A DNA stretch of 64,000 bases. Origin: Aedes albopictus (Eukaryota > Arthropoda > Insecta > Diptera > Culicidae). Where the stretch lies: NCBI RefSeq assembly GCF_035046485.1, contig NC_085137.1:347004505-347068504 (forward strand). The letters run 5' to 3'. A program made the position numbers and the translations under genes. Positions 10,945 through 23,416 of this stretch are shown piece after piece; position 1 is the stretch's first letter; each line of letters begins with the position of its first letter. Below the pieces are notes generated by a model. The model made no database searches, had not been told where the DNA came from, and saw only the letters and a program-made list of their open reading frames with translations.

Positions 10945-11118
10945 GGGGCTGTCCATAAACCACGTGGTCATTAGGAAGGGGGGGGGGGGGGGGGGTTCGG
11001 CCAATGACCATTTTGTGTGGACAAATAAAATTTTTTGTATGGACTAATGACCACGCGGGGGGGAGGGGGGGGGTTGAAAAGTGCCAAAAAAATGACCACG
11101 TGGTTTATGGACAGCCCC
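10945..11118. mobile_element. short MITE with long inverted ends and G runs
   Basis: Starts GGGGCTGTCCATAAACCACG and ends with its reverse complement. It follows directly after the TTAA MITE. An 18-base G run (10978-10995) and a second G-rich run (about 11055-11073) lie on the same strand rather than as complements. No target duplication was found. Confidence 0.65.
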
Positions 11119-11921
11119 TCAGCGGTTTTGCTTATTTTTTTTAAGATTTTTTTCATCAAATACATTTATTATTTATCAACTCCACCCCTCATTGACGAGT
11201 CAACGAGCACTGTGACAAAAGAATAAAATGAGATTTATTCCGTTCTAGAGTATTCTCAGGATTCAGGAACACTTCGGCTTATGGCCGGAAAAAATGTTGA
11301 GTATATATTCGACGAGAAAGACACTATCACCACTAGGTGGATTAACCTGGGTTTTATCAAGTGGTATTAGTGAGTGTTGCTTTGTAGATTACGTGTTCGT
11401 TTACATTTCTGTTTCGTTCTGCTTCAGTTTGCTTGTTGTGATTTGTTAATATGGATAAAGATGACGAATTTAACTGTAATATCTGTAACAAAAGCGAGAC
11501 CAATGCTTCAGAAATATTAACATGCATGTACTGTTTCACGAGTGTCCATTTCAAGTGTAAAAATATTTATGGTGTCGCTAAACGTCGAATGAGGGAAACC
11601 GATTACTTCTGCACCTCTGACTGCTCCGTTATCTATCAAAAAATAGTCATGATGCAAAATAGTAATCATTCATTGATGTCTTCGCTAGCTGCAGAGATGA
11701 AAGCAGCAATTTCAGCTTCTGTTGCTAGGGAATTGCAAACGGTTACAACCAACATGAAACTAATTACGACTGCTATTGAAAGATCCCAGGAATTTTTGTC
11801 TGCAAAATTTGATGAAATTGTTAGTGATTTCAATGAAATCAAACTTGAGAATGAGAGGATGAAAGCCGAAATTGAACAGCTGAAAAAGTCACAAAACAAT
11901 TTACAAGGATCGGTTCACAAG

Positions 11922-14900
11922 CAGGCACGGGAAAATTGATTCACTCAGATTCATCTTGCCAATTGCGTTCTTTGTTTTGATTGCTTTGTATCGTTCGCTC
12001 ACGGTTGGATCAAACCGTTCCAATGAACCCCACCGAGTCTCAATACAAATGAACGGCAGAAAGAAAGATTGCATAAAGAGAATGGCACCAAAGAAATTCA
12101 ATCATGCCGATCGTGGTTCTTCGGGTTGGCCGTGATTCAATGAATCTTTACGCGAACGATCACACACGAATCAAATTTTAAATTCAGTGCGAATGAAAGA
12201 TTGCATTCGCGTGATTGTTATGACAATACATATTATTTTGCGGGTTTGGTGCGTTTTCTCAATTTATTGCTTGATGGGGAGGTAAAGCATTGTCCATTCG
12301 TGTTATATTTCCTTGGTCATGTGAGGGCAAAGGGGGAAAATGCATTGACCTTGGCAGTGACATTGGCAGACGGTGCGGTGCGAAAACGGTTAATTCGGTT
12401 AAATATACCTACTATTGTATCAAGTATCATGATGATAGCTTTCTATAAGGAAATATTTCTACCGTACTTGAATGCATGCATGTCTATCGCGCAGCCGGGC
12501 CCTTGATGAGGATCAGACTCACATATTTGTGCCTGATTTGCCTGAACGACAAAAATTTGACCACTTTTGACAAATATATTTCGGCTTATTGATTGATTCA
12601 GTCTGTCCCTATTTGTTTTTTTGAGAGTGACAAATATGTTTGTTTGCTCTGTACACCTTGGCCAAAATTTAACTGTCAAAATTGTTCAATTAGTGAAATC
12701 CTTGATTAACATTAAAAACATAAATAAACCAGAATAATAATTCTCCTGATCTATTCAAACACGGTAACATAGCGGTTGTTTTTTCTTTCCTTTGTAAAGT
12801 ATGTAAGCTTAATAATTTATTTTTCGGTTATGTTATAATATTGGTTGCCTAAATCAGACTCCAAATTTTACACATGTTCCAAATGACAATTTAACTGTAA
12901 TAAAACAGGCGAACGTAATGTAAATGAATCAGATAATTAGCCCATCTTTCCTACAAGCCCAAATAAATATTAATGTACGTTTGGCGATGTTGTCCCCGAT
13001 ACTAGATGATTTCCTAATTAGCCTCGAAACTGAAGTTAAGACACGCAATTGATCAATACCCCCAACGCCCCCAACAGATGGGATAGAAAAAACTAGCACC
13101 ATCAGCATCAGCAGAAGTACGACGAACGAAACGAAAGAATCGCCGCGATTGAAGGAATGCATTCACGTGTGATCCTTTCGAGACATTCGCCTTGCGATTA
13201 GCCTGTGCGCGCAGGCGTAGTCGACATATGAATGACACTAACGAGTGGAGCTTTTTTGTCGATCATTTAAAGTGATTTAAAGCTTTCAACAGTGTTCGAC
13301 ATTCGATGAGAAAATCTTATTGGAATCTTATTGGAATCGTAAACAACAGCTTTTCTCATTGACTGAAATTCAATTTAATCGTTATTTTGTAGTTGAAAAT
13401 ATGATTTTTTTTTTGTCACGCGAAAATCGTTTTTATTTCGTAAACCGTGGGATGGACGTACTTCGGACATATTGCGCTGGATAGAGGGCCAGATCTGCTG
13501 TCCAATGATTACGTCCGCGTTATGTTTCACATATTTATATGAAGATAAATTTATTGTTTCAACCGTGACGACAATAGACTAACGTGAAGGTAAGTAATAC
13601 ATCAACGATTATCATTAGTTACATGAAAAAATAATTTAAGATCAAATTAGATTAGAATTAACAGAATCAATTAGAAACAATTACGGCAAGTATAACAATA
13701 GCTGGAAATTCAATCCGTTTTTGTCGTTAATTCAATGCAAAACTGCAAACTAGAACGGTGATTTTTTTCAACGGTTGGAATTTTAATTTACTTATTTATT
13801 TATTGTAATGACCTCCATCTAACAAAATGTCACCAATCAATTAATTAATAAGGGGATTCACTTGACAGCGTAAACCACTTATTAAAGTATATTCTGATTA
13901 AAGGTCGCGACGCCAAGGTAATCTTTGATTATTTCATTCACAATTTCATGAAACATTTCAAATAATAGAACATCATGGCTTACGCAGCAATTTAAACTGT
14001 TTAGTGAGTCCTCTTAATAACTAATTAGTTTTGTACTGTTCATTTTAATCCCGCCCTCTAATGTTTATCTTTTGACTGATACGCGTATTTAGACTACTAT
14101 AGCAAATCTGATGCTCTATTCAGCGCACTACTTCCGACGTTATGTTTAACGCACAGGAAAAGCAGCGGAAGTCAATGAAGTTACTTCCGACACCAATTTG
14201 GTGCTAAATCCACAATACACTCATTCGAAGAGGATATTCTGCTTAGAGGAGACACTGAGGAAGATTATAAGTAGTAGTCTAAATACGCGTATCAGTCAAA
14301 AGATAAACATTAGAGGGCGGAATTAAAATGAACAGTACAAAACTAATTAATTATTAAGAGGACTCACTAAACAGTTTAAATTAAGTGGTTTACGCTGTCA
14401 AGTGAATCCCCTTATTAATTAATTAATTGATGACATTTTGTTAGATGGAGGTCATTACAATAAATAAATAAGTAAATTAAACTTCCAACCGTTGAAAAAA
14501 ATCACCGTTCTAGTTTGCAGTTTTGCATTGAATTAACGACAAAAAAGGATTGAATTTCCAGCTATTGTTATACTTGCCGTAATTGTTTCTAATTAATTCT
14601 GTTAATTCTAATCTAATTTGATCTTAAATTAGTTTTTCATGTAACTAATGATAATAGTTGATGTATTACTTACCTTCACGTTAGTCTATTGTCGTCACGG
14701 TTGAAACAATAAATCTATCTTCATATAAATATGTGAAACATAACGCGGACGTAATCATTGGACAGCAGATCTGGCCCTCTATCCAGCGCAATATGTCCGA
14801 AGCACGTCCATCCCACGGTTTACGAAAAAAAAAAACGATTTTCGCGTGACAAAAAAAAAATCATATTTTCAACTACAAAATAACGGTTAAATTGAATTTC

Positions 14901-15273
14901 AGTCAATGAGTAAAGCTGTTGTTTACGATTCCAATAAGATTCCAATAAGATTTTCTCATCGAATGTCGAACACTGTTGAAAGCTTTAAATCACTTTAAAT
15001 GATCGACAAAAAAGCTCCACTCGTTAGTGTCATTCATATGTCGACTACGCCTGCGCGCACAGGCTAATTGCAGTCCCGTACCGAATGATTCATCGGGTGA
15101 ACGTGAACAACGACGAACGCTGCCATAATTTTCGTGTATTTGCTTTATCCCCTTCATTCGCCTGAGTGCGTAACACACTATGTACAGGCTTACTGGGATT
15201 GTGTTTCGTTCCGCGAGAATGTTTGCGAGAGAGCTCAAAATGAATGAATTGTGAACGATTATTTCCATGCCTG
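11922..15273. mobile_element. 3.35 kb hAT-type element, non-autonomous
   Basis: It is bordered by exact 8 bp duplications TTCACAAG (11914-11921 and 15274-15281). The ends are inverted: left CAGGCACGGGAAAA, right (minus strand) CAGGCATGGAAATAA, with further patchy similarity. An 8 bp target and CAG-type ends are the marks of hAT transposons. Excision rejoins the ORF1 frame of the host retrotransposon. No transposase is visible; the interior is dominated by a long palindrome (13197-15068). Confidence 0.8.
13197..15068. repeat. long inverted repeat inside the hAT-type element
   Basis: Left arm about 13197-14095 and right arm about 14276-15068 are near-identical inverted copies starting ATTAGCCTGTGCGCGCAGGC. 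The left arm holds about 100 bp more near 13885-13990. The loop is about 180 bp. No clean target duplication borders the arms, so this may be an internal foldback rather than a separate insertion. Confidence 0.8.
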
Positions 15274-18200
15274 TTCACAAGTTAGAAGCTAATGCTGATA
15301 AAACTGATAAAGCTGCCTTGGCTAACAACGCAGTAGTGTGGGGTGTTCCTTCAGCTCCCGATGAAAATGTGGCTCAATTGGTTGAAAAATTCCTTGGAAC
15401 TTTAGGTCTTGGGGAAAATTGTGGGCTGGTTACATCTGCTGAGCGGATGTTTTCTAACAACAAAGTGAACAATGCTGTTAGTCCTATCAGGATTAGCTTC
15501 ACAGATGTGGAATCGAAAGAAGTAGTGTTTAACAAGAAGAAACAATATGGAAAGTTCATATCTACTATGATAGACTCAAAACTGTTGACTAATGGGAGAG
15601 CTACAAATGTAACATTGCGTGATGAGCTAACTCCTTTAGCTCTTGAACTACTCAAGGAACTCAGAGAATCCCAAGAAATATTAGATGTCAAGTACATTTG
15701 GGCGGGGAGAGGCGGAGTCGTATTAATAAAAAAGGACGAAAATAGCAAGCCAGAATTAGTAAGAAACAGAGAGGATCTTAGTCGCGTTATAAGCCACTTT
15801 GTACGAACTGCCCATGTTGTTACTTCTGGAAACACTCCTTCAACAAAACGAATGAAAAGTGCTCACTGATGATGTGTGCCTATCTGCATTATTTTTCTCT
15901 ATGATATTTGTGTGTTCAAAAATTTCAAAATGGATTCAACACCTAATACGATCCAAAACAAGTATTATCACTGTTTGTCTGATTTCAATAAAAGTTATGT
16001 TAATGTTGTTAATAATTGTTTGAATGTAGTTCAGTGGAACATTAGAGGTATTAATGATTTTGAAAAGTTTGATGAGTTGATTTATGTTGTGAATGAATGC
16101 AAAATGGATTTAGATGTTATTGTTGTTGATGAAACTATGATGAAGAAGGAGAATAGTGGGATTTACAATATTCCTGGTTATCGTGCGTTTTTCTCCTGTC
16201 GTGAAAACTCTGCAGGTGGTTTAGCCGTTTTTGTTAAATTATCTTTAGAACATAAAATTATTAACATCCAAACAATAGAAGGTTTGCATTACATACATCT
16301 TGAACTTAAGCTTCGAGGCCACACCTATAACATTATTGGTATTTATCGTCCACCATCCTTTGATTATAGTGAATTCCAGAATACAATGGAAGGCTGGTTG
16401 TCAGCCGCAACTCAGTCTAAACCTTTCCTCATAATTGGCGATGTAAATGTACCTATTAATCTTCAAAATAATAACGTGGTAATTAGATATAAAAACCTAT
16501 TAGAATCATACGGTTATGTCTGTACGAACACCTTTGCAACACGCCCTTCTAGTAACAATATCCTAGATCATTTCATATGTCCAATCGATCATGCTGCAAA
16601 ACTTCAAAACCATACAATTTTCCATGAAATTAGTGATCATCTACCTATCATTTCGTCGATCCTCCTGGGTAATGAAAAGAAACAACAAGAACTGAAAATG
16701 AACATTGTTGATCATATCAAATTGCACACACTATTCGCTGCGTTTTTGAATGAATTTCAAGTTATTGATGATGTTGAAACTTCCTTGAATACTCTTGTCG
16801 AGACATACAACAGACTCATTACTGAGTGTACACGATCGATATCAAAAACAGTTCATTTGAAAGGCGATCATTGTCCGTGGATGACTTACAGTCTCTGGCG
16901 GTTGATCCAAATTAAAAATAACTACCTTGCAAAATCTAAGAACGCTTTTAACGATGTGCATATCAGAGAAATGTTGACCCATATTTCAAAAAAAGTAAAA
17001 ACTGCAAAAATACGCTGTAAACGAGAGTATTATTAAAATATTCTTAAGAGCTCCAGTCACTCCAGTGTGTGGAAAGTTTTAAATGAAGTTTTTGGACGCT
17101 CAAAAATTACAGAAAAGATCAACCTGACACCTGGCACGGTTTTGCACTCGGATAGTGATGTAGTTGAGGTATTCAATAATTTTTTTTCTAGTATTGGGAA
17201 CGATTTGGCCGATAAACTTCCTAAGAACGATTTTGATGCCTTAAGGCACGTACATACTGTTAATAATTCAATTTTCCTGCGTCCAACCAATGAAAGCGAA
17301 GTATGCATTTTAATAAATCAGTTAAATGTCGAAAAGAGTCGTGGGCATGATAATCTTTCGGCCGATTTGTTAAAAGCCCATTTGAGGCCTTTTTCGGAGA
17401 TAAATACAAAACTGTTTAATAGTGTTACAGTTACTGGCATGTATCCTAATATTTTAAAAATAGCTAAAGTGACCCCTATTTTCAAATCTGGAGATCCGCA
17501 TGACCCTTCCAACTATCGCCCAATCTCCACCCTTTCAGTACTTAATAAGATTTTTGAAAAACTTCTCACCAAACGGCTTTCAAATTTTTTCGCCGAAAAC
17601 AATGTTTTGTATAACTTTCAATATGGCTTTCGTGAAGGTTGTGGAACCTCAAATGCTATTGTGGAGCTTGTAGATGATTTAATCTCTGAAATAGATCGAA
17701 AAAAAAAATAGTGGGAGGCTTATTCATTGACTTAAAAAAAGCTTTTGATACTATCAATCATGAAATTTTGCTCAATAAACTTGATCGGTATGGAATAAGA
17801 GGAATAGCCAACGATTTGATTGAAAGTTACCTTTCAAATCGCAAACAATTTGTTGTCCTTAATGGCGTTCGTAGTAGTTTATGCTCTATTGATATTGGAG
17901 TTCCTCAAGGGAGCAACATTGGCCCTTTGTTATTTTTGATATTTATCAATGACTTGGGAAATCTGAAACTTCGCGGAACACCTAGGCTCTTTGCAGATGA
18001 CACGGCCTTGTTCTACCCTCATTCCAATACGCAGTCGATAATTAAAGACATAGAATCAGACCTCGAAAATCTCTTGGAGTATTTCAATGGAAATCGTCTC
18101 TCGTTGAACCTGTTGAAAACAAAATACATGATTTTTCACTCCCCACGCAAAAAAATTCAACAGCACTCTGACCCTTGCTTTAGAAATATTCAAATTGAAA

Positions 18201-18819
18201 AGGTGTCAACTTATAAATACTTAGGGTTGCATTTAGATTTTTGCCTTTTGTGGGATGCACATATTAAGAAAGTTTCAAGTAAAATCTCATCATTGTGTGG
18301 TTTAATGAAAAGAGTTCGTCCCTTCGTGCCTGATGACGCGTTGCTACGATTTTATTATGCATGTATTCATTCTTTAATCCAATGTTTGATAATTGTGTTG
18401 GGACATGCTGCTAAGTCAAAACTTAAAAAAATTCAAACATTGCAAAACAGATGTGTAAAAGTAATTTTCAGTCTACCTCACTTGTATTCGACCGTTTTGC
18501 TCTACTCTAGTTTCCGTCATAAAATTATACCCATTATGGGTTTGCGCGGTTCCCAAACAATCATGTACGTCCATAACACTTTATACAACCGCAGTTTTCA
18601 CCATAATATTGTTTTTTCAGCAAGAAGTGCTGTACAGCACACTAGGCATGCAAATGAGTTGTTGCGAAGCAAAGCGTCGACAAACATGGGTCTTGTACGC
18701 ATTCAAAATTACGGTCCATCCAAGTTTAATACACTTCCCAACGATCCAAAAATAATACAAAATAGTTTATTCTTTAAAAGCAAACTAAAGCAGTACAGAA
18801 CACGGAATGTAAATGAATA

Positions 18820-21094
18820 CAGTCAGGTTTTTTTTTACGCGGGGGATACATACCGCGTAAAAAAAAACCGCGTAAAAATAAACCGCGTTAATTCAAAAAT
18901 CCGCGTAAAAAAAAACCGCGTTAATTCAAAAATCCGCGTAAAAAAAAACCGCGTTAATTCAAAAATCCGCGTAAATGAAAACCATGTTTTATATCTTTAA
19001 CTCAATAATTTCCTTCTTAATTTTATATTAAAAAATGAACTCAACGAATTATTTTAAGAAAACATTTTAAGATTTTTGCCTGTCACTCAAAATTTCTACA
19101 AGTTACACAAACTGCCAAGCTATTGTTTAAAGGTTTAAAGCTTTTACCATCATTGATGACGTCAAACCCGACATCAACCTATCATTCACCTATTTTTATT
19201 TTGGCCACCAAACCCAACATGGACTCAATACTTGGTCGATGTTGGTCCAACAGAGGCTCAACATTTGATAAAAATTGACCCAACTTTGACCCGACATTCG
19301 ATATTTTTTCAGTCTGGCGGAATTTTGCAGGGTTTTCTCGTGTTTCGTGCCCAGCTACTCATTCGAGTGACAATGTATTCAATTGACAAGGATTCGCTTC
19401 CAAGTTCGCTTCTCATTTGATAGGTTCCTGATTGAATGAAATCGTTTTGAACATGAATAGTAGGAAAAATGTTTGAAAAGATTTGTTGGTTAATGTTCAA
19501 ATGAATGAGATGAAGTTTTGCAACACTGGTTGTTAAGACTCCATCTCACAGTCGCATAAGCGTCGAAGTACAGGCAGTAAATAATGTTCACTTAACGTTC
19601 CGTAACTCGCGCGGTTGCCCACCACCATCAGCACCACGCTAATTACTGAACACGAAAGTCTATGGCTATGACAGTAGTTTCTCAAGCTAAAAATAGTAAC
19701 TATACATAATTAGACAGGGTTTAAATCAATAATTAGTCCAAAATAGTTTTAAAATATTCCAAATCAGCCAATTGAACAGCCAGAAATGGACATAATAGAC
19801 ATAATTATTTGATAGATAGATACAATAATAGATATAATAATAATCTCTGGACATAATAGATTACAAATCGTAGATTTGTACAATGAAAAAAGTTCATGTA
19901 ATCTCAAGAACGGTTTGGATGTTCTTAGACATCTCAACAGATCTGATGCTGTCTATTAAACTTTGAGATGCTCAGTAAGTCATGAAAGATTACAAGTCGT
20001 AGCTTTGTATTATGAATGAAGTTACCGGTACACCCGTACACTTTAGGATCTAAATTCCAGAATATTTTGGATGACCTAGGATATCCCGACTGATCTGAAA
20101 CTGGCTATTTAACTTTCAAAAGACCTACTGGGCATAATAGATTACAAATCGTTGTTTTGTATAATGCAAGAAGTTACCGCTGCACCCGTAGAATATGGGA
20201 TCTAAACTCCAGAACAGTTTGGATGACCTAGGATATCCCGACTGATCTGAAGCTGTCTATTGAACTTTCAAAAGACTTACTGAGCATAATAGATTACAAA
20301 TCGTTGATTTGTATGATGCAAGAAGCTACCGCTGCACCCGTAGACTTTAGGATCTAAACTCCAGAATAGTTTGGATGACTTAGGATATCCCGACTGATCT
20401 GAAACTGTCTATTGAACTTTCAAAAGACTAACTGAACATAATAGATTACAAATCGTTGATTTGTATGATGCAAGAAGCTACCGCTGCACCCGTAGACTTT
20501 AGGATCTAAACTCCAGAATAGTTTGGATGACCTAGGATATCCCGACTGATCTGAAACTGTCTATTGAACTTTCAAAAGACTTACTGGGCTAAATAGATTA
20601 CAAATCGTTGCTTTGTGTAATGCAAGAAGTTACCGCTGCACCCGTAGAATATGGGATCTAAACTCCAGAACAGTTTGGATGACCTAGGATATCCAGACTC
20701 ATCTGAAACTGTCTATTGAACTTTTAAAAGACTTACTGGGCATAATAGATTACAAATCGTTGACGTATAATGCAAGAAGTTACCGTTACAGACGTAGACT
20801 TTATGATCTAATCTCAGAACAGTTTGGATGTCCTTGGATATCCAGAAAATTACTCTGCATCATATTCTGCCTTTTTAATGCTGTTAAGCACCAAAACTAC
20901 AGAAATATGTAGAAAAAACTCTATAATAATGCTTGGAAAAATTCCGGTTTAAAATTAAAAATCCACGTAAATGAAAACCGCGTTAATTCAAAAATCCGCG
21001 TAAAAAAAAACCGCGTTAATTCAAAAATCCGCGTAAAAAAAACCTCGTAAATGAAAACCGCGTAAAAAAAAACCGCGTAAAAAAAACCTGACTG
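18820..21094. mobile_element. pogo-like element with CGCGTAAA repeats and internal satellite
   Basis: The ends are inverted: CAGTCAGG, a T run, then ACGCGG on the left, and its complement on the right. TA borders both ends (18818-18819, 21095-21096). Next to each end the words CCGCGTAAA and CGCGTTAATTC are reiterated. No transposase is present. The interior is a 152 bp satellite plus unassigned AT-rich sequence. TA target and CAGTC ends match the pogo/Tigger branch. Confidence 0.8.
19850..20870 (+). repeat. 152 bp satellite B, about seven units
   Basis: The anchor GATATCCCGACTGATCTGA lies at 20080, 20232, 20384, 20536 and 20688 (exactly 152 bp apart, last copy variant), with degenerate copies at 19928 and 20837. 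It is unrelated in sequence to satellite A at 8.5-9.9 kb. Three shorter, divergent units of the same satellite lie at 44170-44480. Confidence 0.9.
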
Positions 21095-22093
21095 TATCTC
21101 CTTTAATCATGTCAACCTTCTTCATTTTCATTTGTATGTAGGTTTTTCTGGCTCTGCTAGTTTTTTCCTGCATTTTCATTTTATTATTTTTTTTTATTTT
21201 TATTGTTATTGTAAATACCAGTAGTTAAATAGTTGTCAGCCACATAAAGTCTCACTCATTTAAAAGAACGTTAGTTGTTAGTTTTTCTCGTTATTTGTTT
21301 TTAGTGTGAATCCCTTCAGAGGAACTATGTTCCACTGGGATTTTACCTTATATCCTTTGTAATACTAAGTCCCGCGTTTTTTGTTTCTAATTTTAATTTA
21401 GTAAGTGTCCATCACCAGATTGCTCTCTGTGCGAGCATTTTGGTATGGGGGTCAGCGGAGGGTAAAAAAAAGAAAAAAAAAAAAGAAAAAACATCGATTT
21501 TGCGTCTACGAAGTCCAATATTGGTAAGGACCTAAAAACGGCCCTATTGCGATTTCGTACGACGATGGACGATGCCAAGCAGGATAGGTGAGACTCATCA
21601 TGACTGCAGCAGCGGCGGAACCAATGAATGTAAATGTTACGAAGCCTACCCTGATGGAGGCCTTCGCATTCGCAAAGGTGTGGTGAATGCCACTGCTCGT
21701 GATAAACACTCGTAGAAGCGGGTGAGGCAGCCGTCAGGTGTGGAGCTGTCTGGGGGCTGCTCGCAAGGCCAGAAGGATACTTGCCCCGTAAGATTGGCAA
21801 AAGAGATCCTTGGAGAAGGGGTAGAAGTAAGGGGCGCCTCTGAAAGTGAAAAACCTAGACATGATCATCAAAGTGGACGAGCTCATCACGACACTGCGGC
21901 AATAGTGTAAGGTGCAGCTTGCCGCCGCAGCCATTTGGTTACAGGGACACAGGTAGCATTGGTTCAGCAACCTGTGGCAGACGTAAAAAGTCCGTTAGAG
22001 TAAGGAGGATTAAGGTAGGTTGGTGTGTATGTTATCTGACGTTCCACGAGCCACCGGAGGTTTGTTCCAGGTATCTGGAACCAGGACACAAGT

Positions 22094-23270
22094 TTACCGC
22101 GGAATAACCTCCCTATCAGCCTGTTCCAAGGTATTCGAAATCATAGTAAATTATGCACTTTTTACCTGTTGCCAGCATTATATTTCAAGTGATCAACATG
22201 GTTTCTTCCCGAGACGATCTGTCACCACCAATCTGTCTCAGTTCACTTCAACGTGTTTGCAAGCAATGGATGCTGGGAAGCAGGTAGATGCTATCTATTT
22301 GGACATAAAAGCCGCCTTTGACAGAGTTGACCATGCCATACTTCTGAAGAAACTAGAGAAAATTGGAGTGTCTGGCCATTTTGTCGAGTGGTTCAGATCC
22401 TATTTGACTGGCCGATCGCTTAGTGTTAAAATCGGATCCCTTCAATCTACGCCCTTCAATAACGTGTCCGGTGTACCTCAAGGCAGTAATCTCGGCCCTT
22501 TACTGTTTTCGCTGTTCATTAACGATGCGACGTTGATATTACCACCAGGAGTAAGGCTATTCTATGCGGATGATGCCAAGCTGTACATCGTCGTTACGTG
22601 CATCAACGACTGCATTGAGCTTCAAAAGATTTTATCCCGGTTTGAGAAATGGAGCACGGATAACAGACTTACTCTCAGTGTAGAAAAATGCCAGGTTATC
22701 ACATTCAGTCGGAAGCAGAAGCCAATAACGTTTGATTATTCGCTTGCGGGTATATCTCTTGACCGAGTACAGCAAGTTCGTGACTTAGGTGTTATCCTCG
22801 ATCATGGTCTAACGTTCCGTTCTCATTACGACGATATTATCTCTAGAGCGAACCGACAACTCGGATTTATAATGAAGATTGCCAACGGATTCGAAGATCC
22901 TCACTGCTTGAAATCACTCTACTGCTCATTGGTGCGCTCAATACTGGAGTTTTCCGTCGTTGTTTGGTGTCCCTTCCAGAACACCTGGACAGCGCGCATT
23001 GAAAATGTACAAAAGAAGTTCGTGCGTTTTGCCCTGCGGAATCTACCTTGGCGCGAGGATCAACGTTTGACTCCCTATGTCGACCGCTGCCAGCTTCTTG
23101 GGATTGACACTTTAGAAACGAGATACAGACACCACGATTCTGTACGGTTCATGTCGTCTACTTTCAATGAAGTTGCTTATCTGTTTGATTTCAATGTTTC
23201 CTTGACTTCCATGCAGCAACGCTTCACAATGCACTTTCGAAACCTAAACCAAGTGAACCATCAGCTTTAA
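22094..23270 (+). pseudogene. CR1-like reverse transcriptase, C-terminal 391 residues
   Basis: The open frame runs without a break to TAA 23268-23270. It has YLDIKAAFDRVDH (palm motif A), SGVPQGSNLGPLLF, and the catalytic LFYADDAKLY. After the thumb comes the C-terminal SILEFSVVVWCPF and LTPYVDRCQLLGI, which resembles the element at 52048-53925. It lacks the endonuclease and the fingers, has no start codon of its own, and is a dead-on-arrival copy even though the remaining frame is intact. Confidence 0.8.
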
Positions 23271-23416
23271 GTTACATGTTTAGTTTTAATTTTGACGATT
23301 GTTGTTTTTCCTCTTTTGTTTTGTAATTTGGTTTCATCTATGTGTGTGTGTTTTTTTTTTTACTTCATTAAGACATAGTCAGATGAAGACTGGTATTAAA
23401 TAAATAAAATAAATAA
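22094..23416 (+). mobile_element. 5'-truncated CR1-like retrotransposon inserted in R1 gag
   Basis: Bordered by 6 bp duplications ACAAGT (22088-22093, 23417-23422). It starts abruptly inside the reverse transcriptase at the YRGITSL motif and ends with an A/TAAA-rich tail (about 23394-23416), as expected for incomplete reverse transcription. It therefore postdates the R1 element. Confidence 0.75.

Larger units (their letters stand above)
11451..15869 (+). pseudogene. retrotransposon ORF1 (PHD-like/coiled-coil protein), split
   Basis: ORF1 encodes the RNA-binding protein that accompanies the element's RNA. It starts at ATG 11451. Residues 6-55 hold a Cys/His series (CNIC, CMYC, HFKCK, CTSDC) typical of the PHD-like finger of CR1-group ORF1. 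Residues about 70-155 form a coiled coil rich in Glu, Lys and Leu. At 11921 the frame is broken by a 3352 bp hAT-type insertion with an 8 bp duplication, and it resumes in register at 15282. The second part (to TGA 15867-15869) has a VVWGVPSAPDENVAQLVEKF segment like the RRM-like domain of such proteins, and a basic C-terminus. No other lesion is visible in ORF1. Confidence 0.75.
15930..21106 (+). pseudogene. retrotransposon ORF2: endonuclease-reverse transcriptase, inactivated
   Basis: ORF2 would nick the target and copy the element's RNA. ATG 15930 opens it. The endonuclease part shows VQWNIRGI, VVDET, IIGDVNV and SDHLPI, so its catalytic Asn, Glu, Asp and His are kept. A TAA at 17034-17036 interrupts the linker in frame. 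The reverse transcriptase follows with SNYRPIS, FIDLKKAFD, GVPQGSN and the catalytic FADD. A frameshift lies in a run of ten A at 17699-17708, just before the palm domain. The C-terminus is cut at 18819 by a pogo-like insertion and its last codons resume after it, ending TAA 21104-21106. The closest group is CR1/Jockey; clade not certain. Confidence 0.8.
11290..21390 (+). mobile_element. CR1/Jockey-group non-LTR retrotransposon, complete outline, twice interrupted
   Basis: Order: possible 5' UTR, ORF1 (PHD-like zinc motif, coiled coil, then a nucleic-acid-binding C-terminal part), a 60 bp spacer, ORF2 (apurinic-type endonuclease then reverse transcriptase), and an AT-rich 3' UTR to about 21390. 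Removing the two nested DNA transposons (11922-15273 and 18820-21094) leaves about 4.5 kb, a normal size. ORF2 carries one stop and one frameshift, so it is dead. Outer limits are approximate because no target duplication was found. Confidence 0.75.
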
